64,000 nucleotides of DNA from Sphingorhabdus pulchriflava (GTDB lineage: Bacteria > Pseudomonadota > Alphaproteobacteria > Sphingomonadales > Sphingomonadaceae). The notes under the pieces were generated by a model. That model had not been told where the DNA came from and made no database searches. It worked only from the letters and a program-made list of their open reading frames with translations. Positions 46,057-55,175 of this stretch are shown here, one piece after another. The stretch is taken from the NCBI RefSeq assembly GCF_003367235.1, contig NZ_QRGP01000002.1, positions 573,501 to 637,500 on the forward strand, read 5' to 3'. The position numbers and the translations under genes were made by a program. Each line of letters starts with the position of its first letter. Position 1 is the first letter of the stretch.

Positions 46057-48357
46057 TTATGGCTCGTGTTTGCTGGCTTTCACTGGTTTCACCATGCCAG
46101 GACTGACAAACCCCATGCCTTCGGGAACGAGCGCGGCTTGTTTGAGCTTGGTTTCCATCGTGCGGTATTCCTCCTCCATTTCAGGGGAGACCGTGGCACG
46201 GCTCGCATTCAGGGCTTGGCTGAAATGGCTCATGCGCACTTCATTTGCGTCGCTACCATCCTCGCGGAGCGCGAACAGACCGGCGCGACGGACAAGGTCT
46301 TCCAAATCCGCACCGGTGTAGCGGTCGGTGCGCTCGGCGATTTCGTCGAGGTCGACATCCTTGCCGAGTGGCATTTTCGATGTGTGTATGCCCAATATCC
46401 GCCGTCGCCCGCCTTTGTCGGGCACGGTGACATAGACCAACTCGTCGAACCGGCCCGGCCGCAACAGCGCGGCGTCCATCAGGGTGGGCCGATTCGTCGC
46501 GCCGATCACGACGACCGATTGCAGCTCTTCCAGTCCGTCCATTTCGGCGAGCAAGGTGTTGACCACACGTTCGGTCGCTTGTGGTTCACCCATGCCCTTG
46601 CCCCGCGCAGGCGCCAGACTGTCGATTTCATCGATGAAGATAATCGTCGGTGCCACCTGCCGCGCGCGGGCGAACAGGCGGGCAATCTGCTGCTCGCTCT
46701 CGCCATACCATTTGCTGAGCAAATCAGAGGATTTTGTGGCGATGAAATTGGCCTCGCTTTCGCGCGCAACCGCCTTGGCAAGCAAGGTCTTACCCGTCCC
46801 CGGCGGGCCATAGAGTAGAAAGCCCTTGGCCGGGCGAATGCCCAACCGACGAAACGCATCGGGGTTTCTCAAGGGAAGTTCGATGCCCTCTTTCAACTTG
46901 GCCTGCGCTTCGTCGAGCCCGCCAACATCTTCCCAGCGCACATCGGGGGCCTGCACCATCACCTCGCGCATCGCCGAAGGCTGAACCCGTTTTAGTGCCT
47001 CCAGAAAGTCGTCGCGCGTCACCTTCAGATTTTCGAGCACTTCGGGCGGAATAGTTTGGCTGGCCAAATCCAGCTTCGGCATAATTCGGCGCACAGCTTC
47101 AATTGCCGCCTCGCGTGTGAGCGCCGACAGGTCGGCACCAACAAAGCCATAGGTGGTGCGCGCCAATTCTTTGAGGTCGACCCGCGCACCCAGCGGCATG
47201 CCACGCGTGTGGATCGCCAGGATTTCGCGCCGTCCGCTCTCGTCGGGTACGCCAACAATGATCTCGCGATCAAACCGGCCGGGGCGCCGCAACGCTTCGT
47301 CAATCGCCTCGGGGCGGTTGGTCGCTGCGATCACGACCAGGTTGGTCCGCGGCTCCAGCCCGTCCATCAGCGTCAGCAATTGCGCAACCAGGCGCTTTTC
47401 GGCTTCGCCATGCACCTTGTCGCGCGACGGTGCGATCGAATCGATTTCATCGATGAACAGGATCGAGGGTGCGGCCTTGGTTGCTGCGGCAAATATCTCC
47501 CGCAGTTTCTTTTCGGATTCACCGTAAGCGGAGCCCATGATTTCGGGACCGTTGACGACGAAGAATTCGGCTTCGCTCTCGTTCGCCACAGCGCGTGCCA
47601 ACCTGGTTTTTCCGGTTCCTGGCGGCCCATGCAGCAAAACGCCGCGCGGTGGATCGACGCCAAGCCGGGTGAACAATTCGGGATAGCGCAAGGGAAGCTC
47701 GACCATTTCCCGCAATTGGCGGATGGTGTCCGACATGCCACCAATGTCGTCATAGGTCACATCGGCACGGCGCGCTTCGCCGACTTCCGTAAATTCCGCG
47801 CGCATTTCGACTTCGGTATCGGCGTCGATGTGCACGATTCCCTTGGGCGTTGTCGAAACAACCGTCAGCCGGATTTCGGCAAGCGCAAAAGCAGGCGCAG
47901 CCAGCATCTGGCGCAACTGCGGCGGCATGTCATCGGGGGCAACGCGTTGTTGCCCATGCGTTGCGACGACATCGCCGGCGACAAACACACGCCCGACAAA
48001 ATTCCGTTTCAGGGCATCTCCCGTTCCCTCCAACCGAATTTCTTTTTGTGCAGGGGCGAAAATCACGCGTTTTGCGGCGACAGAATCAGTCTTGCGAACT
48101 TCGACCTGTTCGCCGGCGCCGACGCCAGCATTGGCGCGCTGCAGGCCATCGAGGCGGACCAGTTCCAGCCCTTCATCCTCAGGATAGGGGTCGACTGCGC
48201 GCGCGGCGGTTGTTCTTTTGCCGGCGATTTCGATCACATCGCCCTGCTGCAGCCCATGGAGAGCCATGAACTCGCGGGAAAGGCGGGCTAGGCCACGGCC
48301 TGAATCTTCAGGCCGCGCATTGGCCACCTGCAATTTTGCGGATTTCTGTTTTGCCAT
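46057..48357 (-). CDS. CDC48/VAT-type AAA+ ATPase
   Basis: 766 residues, full-length for CDC48 with an N-terminal double-psi-barrel-like region (about 5-190), D1 (Walker A GPPGTGKT at 244-251) and D2 (second GPPGTGKT near 520), each with ILFIDEIDS or IIFIDEIDS Walker B and an arginine-finger NRP region. The second-region-of-homology sequences are intact, so both rings should hydrolyse ATP. This is the archaeal VAT/eukaryotic p97 family, which is scattered in bacteria. It probably unfolds proteins; the adaptor is unknown. The short tail has a MxFVSPG segment. Confidence 0.92.
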   Translation of the reverse strand: MAKQKSAKLQVANARPEDSGRGLARLSREFMALHGLQQGDVIEIAGKRTTAARAVDPYPEDEGLELVRLDGLQRANAGVGAGEQVEVRKTDSVAAKRVIFAPAQKEIRLEGTGDALKRNFVGRVFVAGDVVATHGQQRVAPDDMPPQLRQMLAAPAFALAEIRLTVVSTTPKGIVHIDADTEVEMRAEFTEVGEARRADVTYDDIGGMSDTIRQLREMVELPLRYPELFTRLGVDPPRGVLLHGPPGTGKTRLARAVANESEAEFFVVNGPEIMGSAYGESEKKLREIFAAATKAAPSILFIDEIDSIAPSRDKVHGEAEKRLVAQLLTLMDGLEPRTNLVVIAATNRPEAIDEALRRPGRFDREIIVGVPDESGRREILAIHTRGMPLGARVDLKELARTTYGFVGADLSALTREAAIEAVRRIMPKLDLASQTIPPEVLENLKVTRDDFLEALKRVQPSAMREVMVQAPDVRWEDVGGLDEAQAKLKEGIELPLRNPDAFRRLGIRPAKGFLLYGPPGTGKTLLAKAVARESEANFIATKSSDLLSKWYGESEQQIARLFARARQVAPTIIFIDEIDSLAPARGKGMGEPQATERVVNTLLAEMDGLEELQSVVVIGATNRPTLMDAALLRPGRFDELVYVTVPDKGGRRRILGIHTSKMPLGKDVDLDEIAERTDRYTGADLEDLVRRAGLFALREDGSDANEVRMSHFSQALNASRATVSPEMEEEYRTMETKLKQAALVPEGMGFVSPGMVKPVKASKHEP

Positions 48358-48448
48358 CCGACCCTACCTTTGCACCAAGCCCATGATTTTCAAGATAGGG
48401 TGTTGGAATGGCGGGGGCAATGCTTGGCTTCTCGCACCCGGAATGCAT

Positions 48449-48476
48449 AAAAAAAGGCCGACGCGAACGTCGGCCT
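48449..48476 (-). terminator. Terminator of the candidate sRNA
   Basis: AGGCCGACG-TTCG-CGTCGGCCT on the minus strand, followed by seven T. Perfect 9-bp stem with a TTCG loop. Confidence 0.8.
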
Positions 48477-48545
48477 GAAAAAGTCTTTAGGAGAGGATGC
48501 CTGTTAGGCATGCTCTTTCTGACCCGAAACCATTTTTTGTGCAAG
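48449..48545 (-). ncRNA. Candidate small RNA with anti-SD-like CCTCTCCT loop
   Basis: No gene fits the 321-base gap 48358-48678, but the minus strand carries a good promoter (TTGCAA at 48575-48580, 18-base spacer, TATTCT at 48551-48556), a short hairpin ATGCCT-AAC-AGGCAT (48497-48511), CCTCTCCT right after it (complement of 48489-48496), and a strong terminator (48449-48476). The transcript would be about 97 nt. The CU-rich segment is the reverse complement of a ribosome-binding site and could pair with AGGAGAGG in mRNAs, as CcsR-type RNAs do. Predicted from signals only. Confidence 0.6.
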
Positions 48546-48550
48546 TGCGA

Positions 48551-48580
48551 AGAATAAAAAAGTGGTTGCAGTTTTTGCAA
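48551..48580 (-). promoter_or_regulatory. Promoter of the candidate sRNA
   Basis: Minus-strand TTGCAA (48575-48580), 18-base spacer, TATTCT (48551-48556). Expected start near 48545. Confidence 0.5.
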
Positions 48581-48678
48581 TCCGAATTAGCTTTCAACTC
48601 AACCAAAACAGGCGCGATTCACGAAAATTACACATTTTCTGAAAAATATTGCGTCGCACAAAGTAGAGAGTCCTCCCC

Positions 48679-49554
48679 ATGCGTCGATTGCCACCCTTGC
48701 GGTCGCTGGAAGCCTTTGTCCGAATTGCCAAGCTGGGTTCGGCCAAAGCAGCAGCCAGTGAATTGTCACTCTCGCCGCCGGCTCTCAGCAGGCGGGTAAA
48801 GGCGCTTGAAGATTTTATGGGCAAACCGCTGTTTGACCGAAAGGCGCAAGCGATGGTCCTGAACGCAGATGGGCAAGCGTTGCTTATCGCGATCGAGCCC
48901 GCCCTTGACGCCATGGCGGATGCTGTGGACGAATTGGCTGGGCAGGGGGGCGAATACCGCTTGCGACTCGGCGTGCTGCCGCTGTTCGGATCCCAACGGT
49001 TGATCCCGAAACTGCCGGAACTGCGCAAGCTGTTTCCCAAATTGCACATCGACGTCGATACCTCGGCACATGCTGAAAATCTGTTGGGTGATGTGGTCGA
49101 TGCCGCGATTATCATAGCCGATCAGGTTGATCCCCGACTATATGCGGTGCGGCTTGATCGCAACAATGTCTATGCCATCGCATCCGAAACTGCGGCGCGC
49201 GAACAATCATTGAAAAAGCCTGCTGATCTGAAAAACCAGACCGTTTTGGTGCACAGCGATATGCCGCTGATTTTCGATGCTTGGCGGGTGGCGGTGGGCG
49301 AACCCAAGTTGAAGCCTGCTGCCATTGACCATATCGATAGCGGGCCGCTCATGCTGGAGGCGGCAGCCAATGGGCTGGGCGTCGCCATCATGCACGGCAG
49401 CCATTTCTCCGACGCCAAAGACCCAAGACTGGTCCGCCTTTTCGATTTAGAGGTCGAAAGCCCTTACAGCTATTGGTTTGTCTGCCGACCCCGTGCGCTC
49501 AAGCAACGCGCGGTGCGTATCTTCCACGACTGGCTGTTAAAATCCGGGGTCTGA
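48679..49554 (+). CDS. LysR family transcriptional regulator
   Basis: 291 residues. The winged helix-turn-helix at about 1-65 (LRSLEAFVRIAKLGSAKAAA, then SELSLSPPALSRRVKALED) is of GcvA type, followed by the periplasmic-binding-like effector domain with AANGLGVAIMHGS. The effector is unknown; no divergent target gene is adjacent, though the sRNA candidate lies divergently upstream. The short leader before ATG (AGAGAGTCCTCCCC) has no strong Shine-Dalgarno. Confidence 0.9.
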   Translation: MRRLPPLRSLEAFVRIAKLGSAKAAASELSLSPPALSRRVKALEDFMGKPLFDRKAQAMVLNADGQALLIAIEPALDAMADAVDELAGQGGEYRLRLGVLPLFGSQRLIPKLPELRKLFPKLHIDVDTSAHAENLLGDVVDAAIIIADQVDPRLYAVRLDRNNVYAIASETAAREQSLKKPADLKNQTVLVHSDMPLIFDAWRVAVGEPKLKPAAIDHIDSGPLMLEAAANGLGVAIMHGSHFSDAKDPRLVRLFDLEVESPYSYWFVCRPRALKQRAVRIFHDWLLKSGV

Positions 49555-49730
49555 AGAAAAAGCCGAGAAGCAGGGGGGTGTGTTCCCCTGCCCTCGGCAG
49601 GATGTTGGCATAGGGAGAACCTTGCCAACCGGGTCGCAACCCGTAATTGGCATGTGAATCGGAATGAAACGCGTGACGCCCGTCACGCAGACCAAATGAT
49701 TCCGAAATTTGCTGGGGGGTATCGCCGCGA

Positions 49731-50090
49731 TTATCGCCAAACCGCCGTAGCGTGGGCCAGACTGTTATGCTCATGTGCTGTGGCATGTTCGACAATCCAG
49801 CGGACGCGCTCAAATTCCCGGATCGCCAGAGGGTCAGGAAACCTGACCCCGCATCGATTACCACGAACCCAAGCCACGATACCCATGGCCTCGATCCGTT
49901 CGACGCGGATCAGCACAGTCGCGCCAATGCGCGGCGGTTCGCTAAGCTGCAGACGGCAGCCAGTGCGGGAGATGTTTTCCAAGCTGCAGCGCTCGGATCG
50001 CTCGAGCAGCACCATTCCGGCGTCTATTTCTGTCGCCAGCCGCGCCATTTTGCGATTGCCCAATTTGCCAAAGGGTTTGGGATTCATCAT
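49731..50090 (-). CDS. PilZ domain protein
   Basis: 119 residues, a single PilZ domain. The segment NRKMARLATEIDAG near 12-25 has an R-x-x-R-like start, and LENISRTGCRLQL (about 38-50) matches the D/N-x-S-x-x-G c-di-GMP signature in a variant form. It may bind cyclic-di-GMP and influence motility or envelope processes, or be a non-binding variant because the D/N-x-S-x-x-G position has N for D. The gap 49555-49730 on its left holds no gene. Confidence 0.8.
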   Translation of the reverse strand: MMNPKPFGKLGNRKMARLATEIDAGMVLLERSERCSLENISRTGCRLQLSEPPRIGATVLIRVERIEAMGIVAWVRGNRCGVRFPDPLAIREFERVRWIVEHATAHEHNSLAHATAVWR

Positions 50091-50196
50091 CGCATACCGG
50101 ATAGCATAACGGCGGTGAAGAATTGGTTAGGCCTTCCGTTTCAAGTTGACGGAAAATCTCTTAACGAGCCAGTTTTTGGTCTTACCCCAAAATAAA

Positions 50197-50224
50197 TGGG
50201 CGCTGGTATTGCTACCAGCGCCCA
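50197..50224 (-). terminator. Hairpin terminator at the left end of the gene-free region
   Basis: TGGGCGCTGGTA-GCAA-TACCAGCGCCCA on the minus strand: perfect 12-bp stem, followed by TTTATTTT. Implies that a minus-strand transcript crosses the region. Confidence 0.75.
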
Positions 50225-50833
50225 CTGCGCCTGATCTTGGAAGTCCTTGGCCACTAGGGCCATTCTTTCCGCTTTCCGGCGTCCGGCTCGCTGGCGGCCC
50301 CGAAGGGTCGCCAGTTTGCCTGACTGCTTTCGGTATCCTGCCCGGCGTTGGCTTTTGGCGGTGAGGCCTTGGCCCGCACATGGCGTTCGTTGTCCGGCAG
50401 CAACCTCTGCTTTCCTGCTTCTTCCACTTTCGTTTCTGAAACGCTCTGGCGAGGTATCTGGCAGTTCGCCCGTTCCGCTCTGCTTTCCGTTTCCGTTCCG
50501 CTTCGCTTTCCGGCTTCCCTGCCTGACAATTGAAAGGTCTCATCGAACCCTGAGTCGGGCAATGCGAATCTTTCGACTTATCCACAGGCGGAGGGGTTTG
50601 CGGTGGACAAAATGGAGAACAAGAAGATGCATGTCGCGGGGAAGAAATAATACATCGCTGCTGCGACATTAAGCCACAAACGAATACGGCCTCCACGCTG
50701 TGCATGAAGGCCGTTCGTCTTGATCAGCGAGCGGGGGAGAGGAGGAGGAGATGCTCGCCGGTCAGAATGTGTTTCGAAAGTTTCGCTTTCGGTGACCCGC
50801 ATTTGGCGATTGGGGGTTCATTGTGCAATTGCG

Positions 50834-50871
50834 AAAAGAAAAAGGCCAGTTGCATGAAATGCAACTGGCCT
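50834..50871 (-). terminator. Terminator of the leftward catabolic operon
   Basis: AGGCCAGTTGCAT pairs with ATGCAACTGGCCT around a three-base loop, followed on the minus strand by TTTTTCTTTT. It is 26 bases past the stop of the serine hydrolase at 50898. Confidence 0.85.
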
Positions 50872-50897
50872 AAATTGCGTCCTTTGCACTTATAGAT

Positions 50898-52022
50898 CTA
50901 CGCGTCCATCGCCTGCCATGTCGCCATGACCAGCGCGAATCCCCGGGCATCGCCTGTAGTGGTGCCCTCCATCCGGTTCATCACATAGGAGAATGTCGTC
51001 TGTGCATCCATGTCGACGATAGCGATCGATCCACCATAGCCACCCCAATAGCAGCTATTGGGATTGGGCAACGGTACCATGCCGCCTGGCAGGCCAAAAC
51101 CCATGCCGAACCGCACGGGGATGCCAAGGACAAGATCGGTGCCCTCAACCTGACATTCGAATGCGCGGCGACACCCGGCTTCTGACAGGAAGCGCTTGCC
51201 CTTGGCCATGCCGCCATTTGCAAGGATGGCATGGATTTCCGCTACTGAGCGTGCATTGCCCGTGCCGCCAGCTGCTGGAATTTCCGCCCCGCGCCATGCC
51301 CTTTTTGCGGTTTCACCGACATCGATGCCGGGATTGGTCGCCATATTCTTTTGCAGATCCGATGCCGCTTGCGCGGCAACGGCAATGGGAGGTGGTTGCA
51401 GTGTTGCGACCCTGCCGTCTTCTGATGCCGGAAGGCCGATATGGAAATCAGCGCCCAAGGGCTCGGCAATTTCCTCACGGAAAACAGTGCCGATGGTTTT
51501 ACCCGTTGCACGTCGCACAACTTCACCGACCAGATAGCCCTGGGTCAGCGCATGATAGCCCGGTGCAGTACCCGGTGCCCAAAACGGGGCTTGCTGTGCG
51601 AGCAAATCAACGCATTTGGACCAGTCATAGAGATCCTCACGTTGTAGCGGTTCCTTCCAACCGGAAAGCCCGGCGGAATGGCTCAGCAGTTGGGCAATGG
51701 TGACGTCGTCCTTGCCCTCGGCAGCAAATTCCGGCCAGAATTTTGCTACCCGGTCGTGGAGGTCGAAAACACCACGGTCGGCAAGCAGCAGCGCAGTGAG
51801 TGCTGCCATCGTCTTGGTCGTCGAATAGACGTTGACGATGGTATCGCGATCCCAACTGCTGGTCTTATCAGGGTTGGCATGCCCACCCCAGATATCGACC
51901 ACAGTTTCACCGTCGCGGGTTACGCAGAACGAAGCCCCGATATCGGCGCCACTTGCGAGGCTGGCCTCCATCACGGACTTTACGCCCGCAAATTTGCCCT
52001 CCGCAACGCCGTGGACGCTCAC
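50898..52022 (-). CDS. Serine hydrolase, beta-lactamase/EstB fold
   Basis: 374 residues from GTG 52022 (GTGA overlaps the SDR stop). The S-x-x-K tetrad is in VYSTTKTM (Ser near 68), with GYHALTQGYLVGEV supplying the Tyr and a late GGYGGSIAIVD. Likely a cytosolic esterase or lactonase. It ends the leftward operon of two acyl-CoA dehydrogenases and an SDR, so it probably opens an ester or lactone in the same pathway. The paralogs at 36081 and 62762 share SMTK in place of STTK. Confidence 0.86.
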   Translation of the reverse strand: MSVHGVAEGKFAGVKSVMEASLASGADIGASFCVTRDGETVVDIWGGHANPDKTSSWDRDTIVNVYSTTKTMAALTALLLADRGVFDLHDRVAKFWPEFAAEGKDDVTIAQLLSHSAGLSGWKEPLQREDLYDWSKCVDLLAQQAPFWAPGTAPGYHALTQGYLVGEVVRRATGKTIGTVFREEIAEPLGADFHIGLPASEDGRVATLQPPPIAVAAQAASDLQKNMATNPGIDVGETAKRAWRGAEIPAAGGTGNARSVAEIHAILANGGMAKGKRFLSEAGCRRAFECQVEGTDLVLGIPVRFGMGFGLPGGMVPLPNPNSCYWGGYGGSIAIVDMDAQTTFSYVMNRMEGTTTGDARGFALVMATWQAMDA

Positions 52023-52810
52023 GCGTCGATGCTCGGTGAACCGATATTGGCGTGCGCCACGCCGCCATCGACGGTGATAGTATCGCCAATAACATAGTTG
52101 CCGGCATCTGACGCAAGATAGATCGCCGCCGCCGCCATATCTTCGGCAACGCCGATGCGCTTGTTCGGGATGTTGCTGGCGACCGCTTCGCCATGGTCGC
52201 GCGCTGCCTTGTTCATATCAGAGGCAAAGGCACCCGGGGCGATCGCAGTGACATTGATCTGATCCTGAACCAACCGCGCAGCCATGCGTTTTGTAAGATA
52301 CAGGATCGCCGACTTGGATGCGTGATAGCTATAGGTTTCCCAGGGGTTGAGACGGATACCGTCGATTGAGCCGATATTGATAACCTTCGCCGGATGCGCC
52401 TTGGTCGCCGCAGCCTTCAGCAGCGGGTATAACGCCTGCGTCAGGAAGAAGGGGCCCTTGACATTGAGGTCCATGACCTTGTCCCAGCCCGCTTCAGGGA
52501 ATTCCTCGAACGGTGCGCCCCAGGCGGCTCCTGCGTTGTTGACCAGGATATCGAGTTTCGACTCGCGTTCGGCGAATGCAGCCGCCAACGCCTTGCAGCC
52601 CTCAACCGACGAGACATCCATTGGCAGCGGAATGCAGTTGGGGCCCAGTTCGGCTGCTGTTGCTTCACAGGCGTCCGCTTTGCGCGAGCTGATATAGACC
52701 TTGGCACCAGCGGCGATGAAGCCTTCGGCCATATGGCGGCCGAGATTCTTGGAACCACCGGTGACGAGCGCGACACGGCCTTCAAGGCTGAAAAGTTTCT
52801 GCAAGTCCAT
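52019..52810 (-). CDS. SDR family oxidoreductase
   Basis: About 263 residues from ATG 52810, two bases after the acyl-CoA dehydrogenase stop. Nucleotide motif TGGSKNLG (about 15-22), NNAGAAWG (about 90), active-site YSYHASKSA (Tyr-x-x-x-Lys), and a C-terminal IGDTITVDGG. The variant TGxxxxxG start is common in SDRs related to gluconate or 3-oxoacyl reductases. It is likely the alcohol or hydroxyacyl-CoA oxidation step in the leftward operon. Confidence 0.9.
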   Translation of the reverse strand: MDLQKLFSLEGRVALVTGGSKNLGRHMAEGFIAAGAKVYISSRKADACEATAAELGPNCIPLPMDVSSVEGCKALAAAFAERESKLDILVNNAGAAWGAPFEEFPEAGWDKVMDLNVKGPFFLTQALYPLLKAAATKAHPAKVINIGSIDGIRLNPWETYSYHASKSAILYLTKRMAARLVQDQINVTAIAPGAFASDMNKAARDHGEAVASNIPNKRIGVAEDMAAAAIYLASDAGNYVIGDTITVDGGVAHANIGSPSIDA

Positions 52811-52812
52811 GA

Positions 52813-53949
52813 TCAATATCCGTTCAACTGGGCCACGCGGTCGGCGTGGAAATAGATGTCGCCCATATATTCGGCGAGCGCGCGGTCGCGCTTCATATAG
52901 AGGCCGATGTCATATTCGTCGGTCATGCCGATGCCGCCATGCATCTGCACGCCTTCGCGGACAGAAAGGCTGCAGGCAAGACCTGCCTTGGCCTTGGCGA
53001 CCGAGGCGTAAAGCTCTGCACGCGGATCTGCCTCGTCGAGGAAGTTCTGCGCCTTGAGCACAGCGGAGCGCGCCATTTCCATTTCGCCATAAAGATGCGC
53101 GGCACGATGCTGCAGCGCCTGGAACTCGCCGATGACGCGGCCAAACTGCTTGCGCTGTTTGAGATAGTCAAAGGTCAGGTCCATCGCGCCGGTGCCAACG
53201 CCAACCATTTCGGCGGCGGAACCGGTGCGTCCGGCGTTGAGCATTTTGGACAAGACAGCCCAGCCGCCGTCGACATCGCCAATCACGGCGTCGGCGGTTA
53301 CTTCGACACCATCAAATGCGACACGAGCAGCCATTGCTGAGTCAACGGTGCGCGCGGCATCCATCGACAGGCCGGCTGCGTCTTTCTCAACCGCAAACAG
53401 CGTCAAGCCTGCCGTCTCGCCAATAGCACCTCCGGTACGGGCTGCAACAATCAGCATGTCGGCAGAGCTACCCTGCACGACAAACTGCTTTGCACCGCTC
53501 AGCTTGAAGCCATTGCCGCTGCGTTCGGCCTTGAGCGCGATCTTTTCCGGATGGTGCTTTTTGCCCTCTTCAAGTGCGATGCCGATCACCGTTTCACCAG
53601 CGAGAATGCCGGGGAACCAACGGTCGCGCATTGCCTTGTCGGCAGCCTTCAATGCTTCAACAGCAACCACCGAGGTTGAAAGGAAGGGCGAGGGCGAGAG
53701 GTTGCGTCCAATTTCTTCCAGCACGATGCCAGCTTCGACATGGCCCATGCCCAGCCCGCCATCGGCTTCGGGGATCAGGATGCCGGTGAAACCCATTTCG
53801 GAAAATTGCTTCCACAGATCGTGGCTGAAGCCATCCTTGCAATCCATGTCCCGATATTTGCGCAGATGCGCGACGGGCGCTTCGGTTTTCATGAAGTCGC
53901 GTGCGCTATCGCGCAGCATCGACTGGTCTTCATTATAGGTCATGGCCAT
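52813..53949 (-). CDS. Acyl-CoA dehydrogenase subunit lacking the catalytic glutamate
   Basis: 378 residues with the acyl-CoA dehydrogenase fold but without the E-G-T/S signature; the corresponding end reads MHGGIGMTDEYDIGLYMKRD. Mid-domain QFVVQGSSADMLIV is degenerate. The neighbouring gene at 53953 has an intact IEGGTSEV motif. A catalytic plus a non-catalytic acyl-CoA dehydrogenase side by side is the hallmark of heterotetrameric enzymes in steroid and isoprenoid side-chain degradation. Three bases separate the two genes, so one operon is likely. The call as non-catalytic partner is inference. Confidence 0.86.
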   Translation of the reverse strand: MAMTYNEDQSMLRDSARDFMKTEAPVAHLRKYRDMDCKDGFSHDLWKQFSEMGFTGILIPEADGGLGMGHVEAGIVLEEIGRNLSPSPFLSTSVVAVEALKAADKAMRDRWFPGILAGETVIGIALEEGKKHHPEKIALKAERSGNGFKLSGAKQFVVQGSSADMLIVAARTGGAIGETAGLTLFAVEKDAAGLSMDAARTVDSAMAARVAFDGVEVTADAVIGDVDGGWAVLSKMLNAGRTGSAAEMVGVGTGAMDLTFDYLKQRKQFGRVIGEFQALQHRAAHLYGEMEMARSAVLKAQNFLDEADPRAELYASVAKAKAGLACSLSVREGVQMHGGIGMTDEYDIGLYMKRDRALAEYMGDIYFHADRVAQLNGY

Positions 53950-53952
53950 TGG

Positions 53953-55113
53953 TCAGGCTCCCGGCATGTCGAGAATGCGTTTTGCGACGACGTTGAGCAT
54001 CACTTCGCTCGTGCCGCCTTCGATCGAATTGGCTTTGGTGCGCAGCCAGTCGCGTGCACGCTTGCCGCCATTCGAGCGTTCGCTTTCCCATTCCAGATAG
54101 TCTGAACCACCAGCCGCCATCACCAGTTCGTGGCGCTTCTTGTTCAGTTCCGTCCCGATATATTTCATCAGGTTCGAATAGGCTGGATGCGCGGTGCCGG
54201 TTTTCCATTCGTCCATGAAGCGTTCGCTGTGCGCGCGGAAGGCAAGGCTTTCGACGTCAAACATCGCAAGCTGCGCGCGCAGTATCGGTTCATCACCCAG
54301 CGCATCCTTGAAGCCGCCGCCGAGCGAGGCGGTGCCGCCATCGCCGCCCATGCCCGAAATCATTTCGCGCTCATGGCCGAGCAGATATTTGGCGACATCC
54401 CAACCGCGGTTGAGCTCGCCGACAATCTGATGCTTGGGCACCACGACATTGTCGAAGAAGGTTTCGCAGAAGGGCGAGTTGCCCGAAATCAGCTTGATCG
54501 GCTTGGTGGTAACGCCCGGTGTCGTCATATCGAACAACAGGAAGCTGATGCCCTGATATTTGTTTTCCTTATCCGTGCGGACAAGGCAGAAAATCCAGTC
54601 GGCCTTGTCGGCATAGCTCGTCCAGATTTTCTGGCCGTTGACGACCCAATGGTCGCCCTTGTCTTCGCCAAAGGTTTGCAGCGAAACGAGGTCCGAACCT
54701 GATCCCGGTTCTGAATAGCCCTGACACCAGCGGATTTCGCCGCGCGCGATCTGCGGCAGGTAATGGCGCTTCTGCTCTTCGGTGCCGAATTTCAGCAGTG
54801 CGGGGCCAAGCATCCAGATGCCAAAGCTGTTGAGCGGCGAACGTGCGCCGGCGCGTGCCATTTCCTGACGGAAAATTTTGGTTTCAGCAGGCGACAGTCC
54901 TGCGCCGCCATAGTCCTTTGGCCAATCGGGCACGGTAAGGCCTGCCGCTGCGCAGCGCTCCATCCATTGTTTTTGCGCTTCGCTTTGGAAAACGAAGTTA
55001 CGACCGCCCCAGCAGGTGTCGTCGTCGCTTTTGATCGGGGTTTTCATTTCGGGCGGGCAGTTTGCCTCTATCCACGCCCTGATTTCCGTCCGGAATGCCT
55101 CCAGTTCGCTCAT
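53953..55113 (-). CDS. Acyl-CoA dehydrogenase, catalytic subunit
   Basis: 386 residues from ATG 55113 (MSELEAFRTE). The substrate-side motif QGYSEPGSGSDLVSL (about 130-145), beta-domain INGQKIWTSY-like stretch, and IEGGTSEVMLNVVAKRIL near the end, with the catalytic Glu in IEGGT. The reading frame runs far upstream of 55113, but that part is intergenic. First gene of the leftward operon, immediately before the non-catalytic partner. A shared 16-bp motif lies at 55160-55175. Confidence 0.9.
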   Translation of the reverse strand: MSELEAFRTEIRAWIEANCPPEMKTPIKSDDDTCWGGRNFVFQSEAQKQWMERCAAAGLTVPDWPKDYGGAGLSPAETKIFRQEMARAGARSPLNSFGIWMLGPALLKFGTEEQKRHYLPQIARGEIRWCQGYSEPGSGSDLVSLQTFGEDKGDHWVVNGQKIWTSYADKADWIFCLVRTDKENKYQGISFLLFDMTTPGVTTKPIKLISGNSPFCETFFDNVVVPKHQIVGELNRGWDVAKYLLGHEREMISGMGGDGGTASLGGGFKDALGDEPILRAQLAMFDVESLAFRAHSERFMDEWKTGTAHPAYSNLMKYIGTELNKKRHELVMAAGGSDYLEWESERSNGGKRARDWLRTKANSIEGGTSEVMLNVVAKRILDMPGA

Positions 55114-55159
55114 CGGGATTCTCCTAAAAAGTGCCGAATCACTATGTCTCTTTGTGCGC

Positions 55160-55175
55160 TTTACGCAAGCGTCAA
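55160..55175. promoter_or_regulatory. Shared 16-bp motif TTTACGCAAGCGTCAA, copy 2
   Basis: Identical over 16 bases to 12994-13009 and about 47 bases before the start at 55113. See that entry. LiuR-like regulator site is the working guess. Confidence 0.6.

Larger units (their letters stand above)
50091..50897. other. 807-base region without a clear gene
   Basis: A stretch with strong purine bias on the minus strand (AAGCGGAAC-like repeats around 50410-50520). The frames seen (50127-50705 minus, 50254-50562 minus) have no family, no ribosome-binding site and no codon bias like the neighbours. It contains a strong hairpin/terminator at 50197-50224, a hairpin with a TTCG loop near 50291-50312 and TTATCCACA at 50578-50586. 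It ends in the terminator of the operon to the right. Possibly an unstudied RNA. Confidence 0.35.

Noticed and set aside
48497-48799. 100-codon plus-strand frame starting after AGGAGAGG
   Set aside because: The SD-like sequence directly abuts the ATG and is better explained as the complement of the sRNA's CCTCTCCT; the frame overlaps lysR in another phase.
50578-50586. Perfect DnaA box TTATCCACA suggesting an origin
   Set aside because: Only one box, no AT-rich unwinding region and no dnaA/hemE neighbours. Expected by chance about once in 130 kb.
50127-50705. 192-codon minus-strand frame in the gene-free region
   Set aside because: Composition is K/R/P-rich without a family, no ribosome-binding site, and a competing frame covers the same DNA; better treated as possible RNA.
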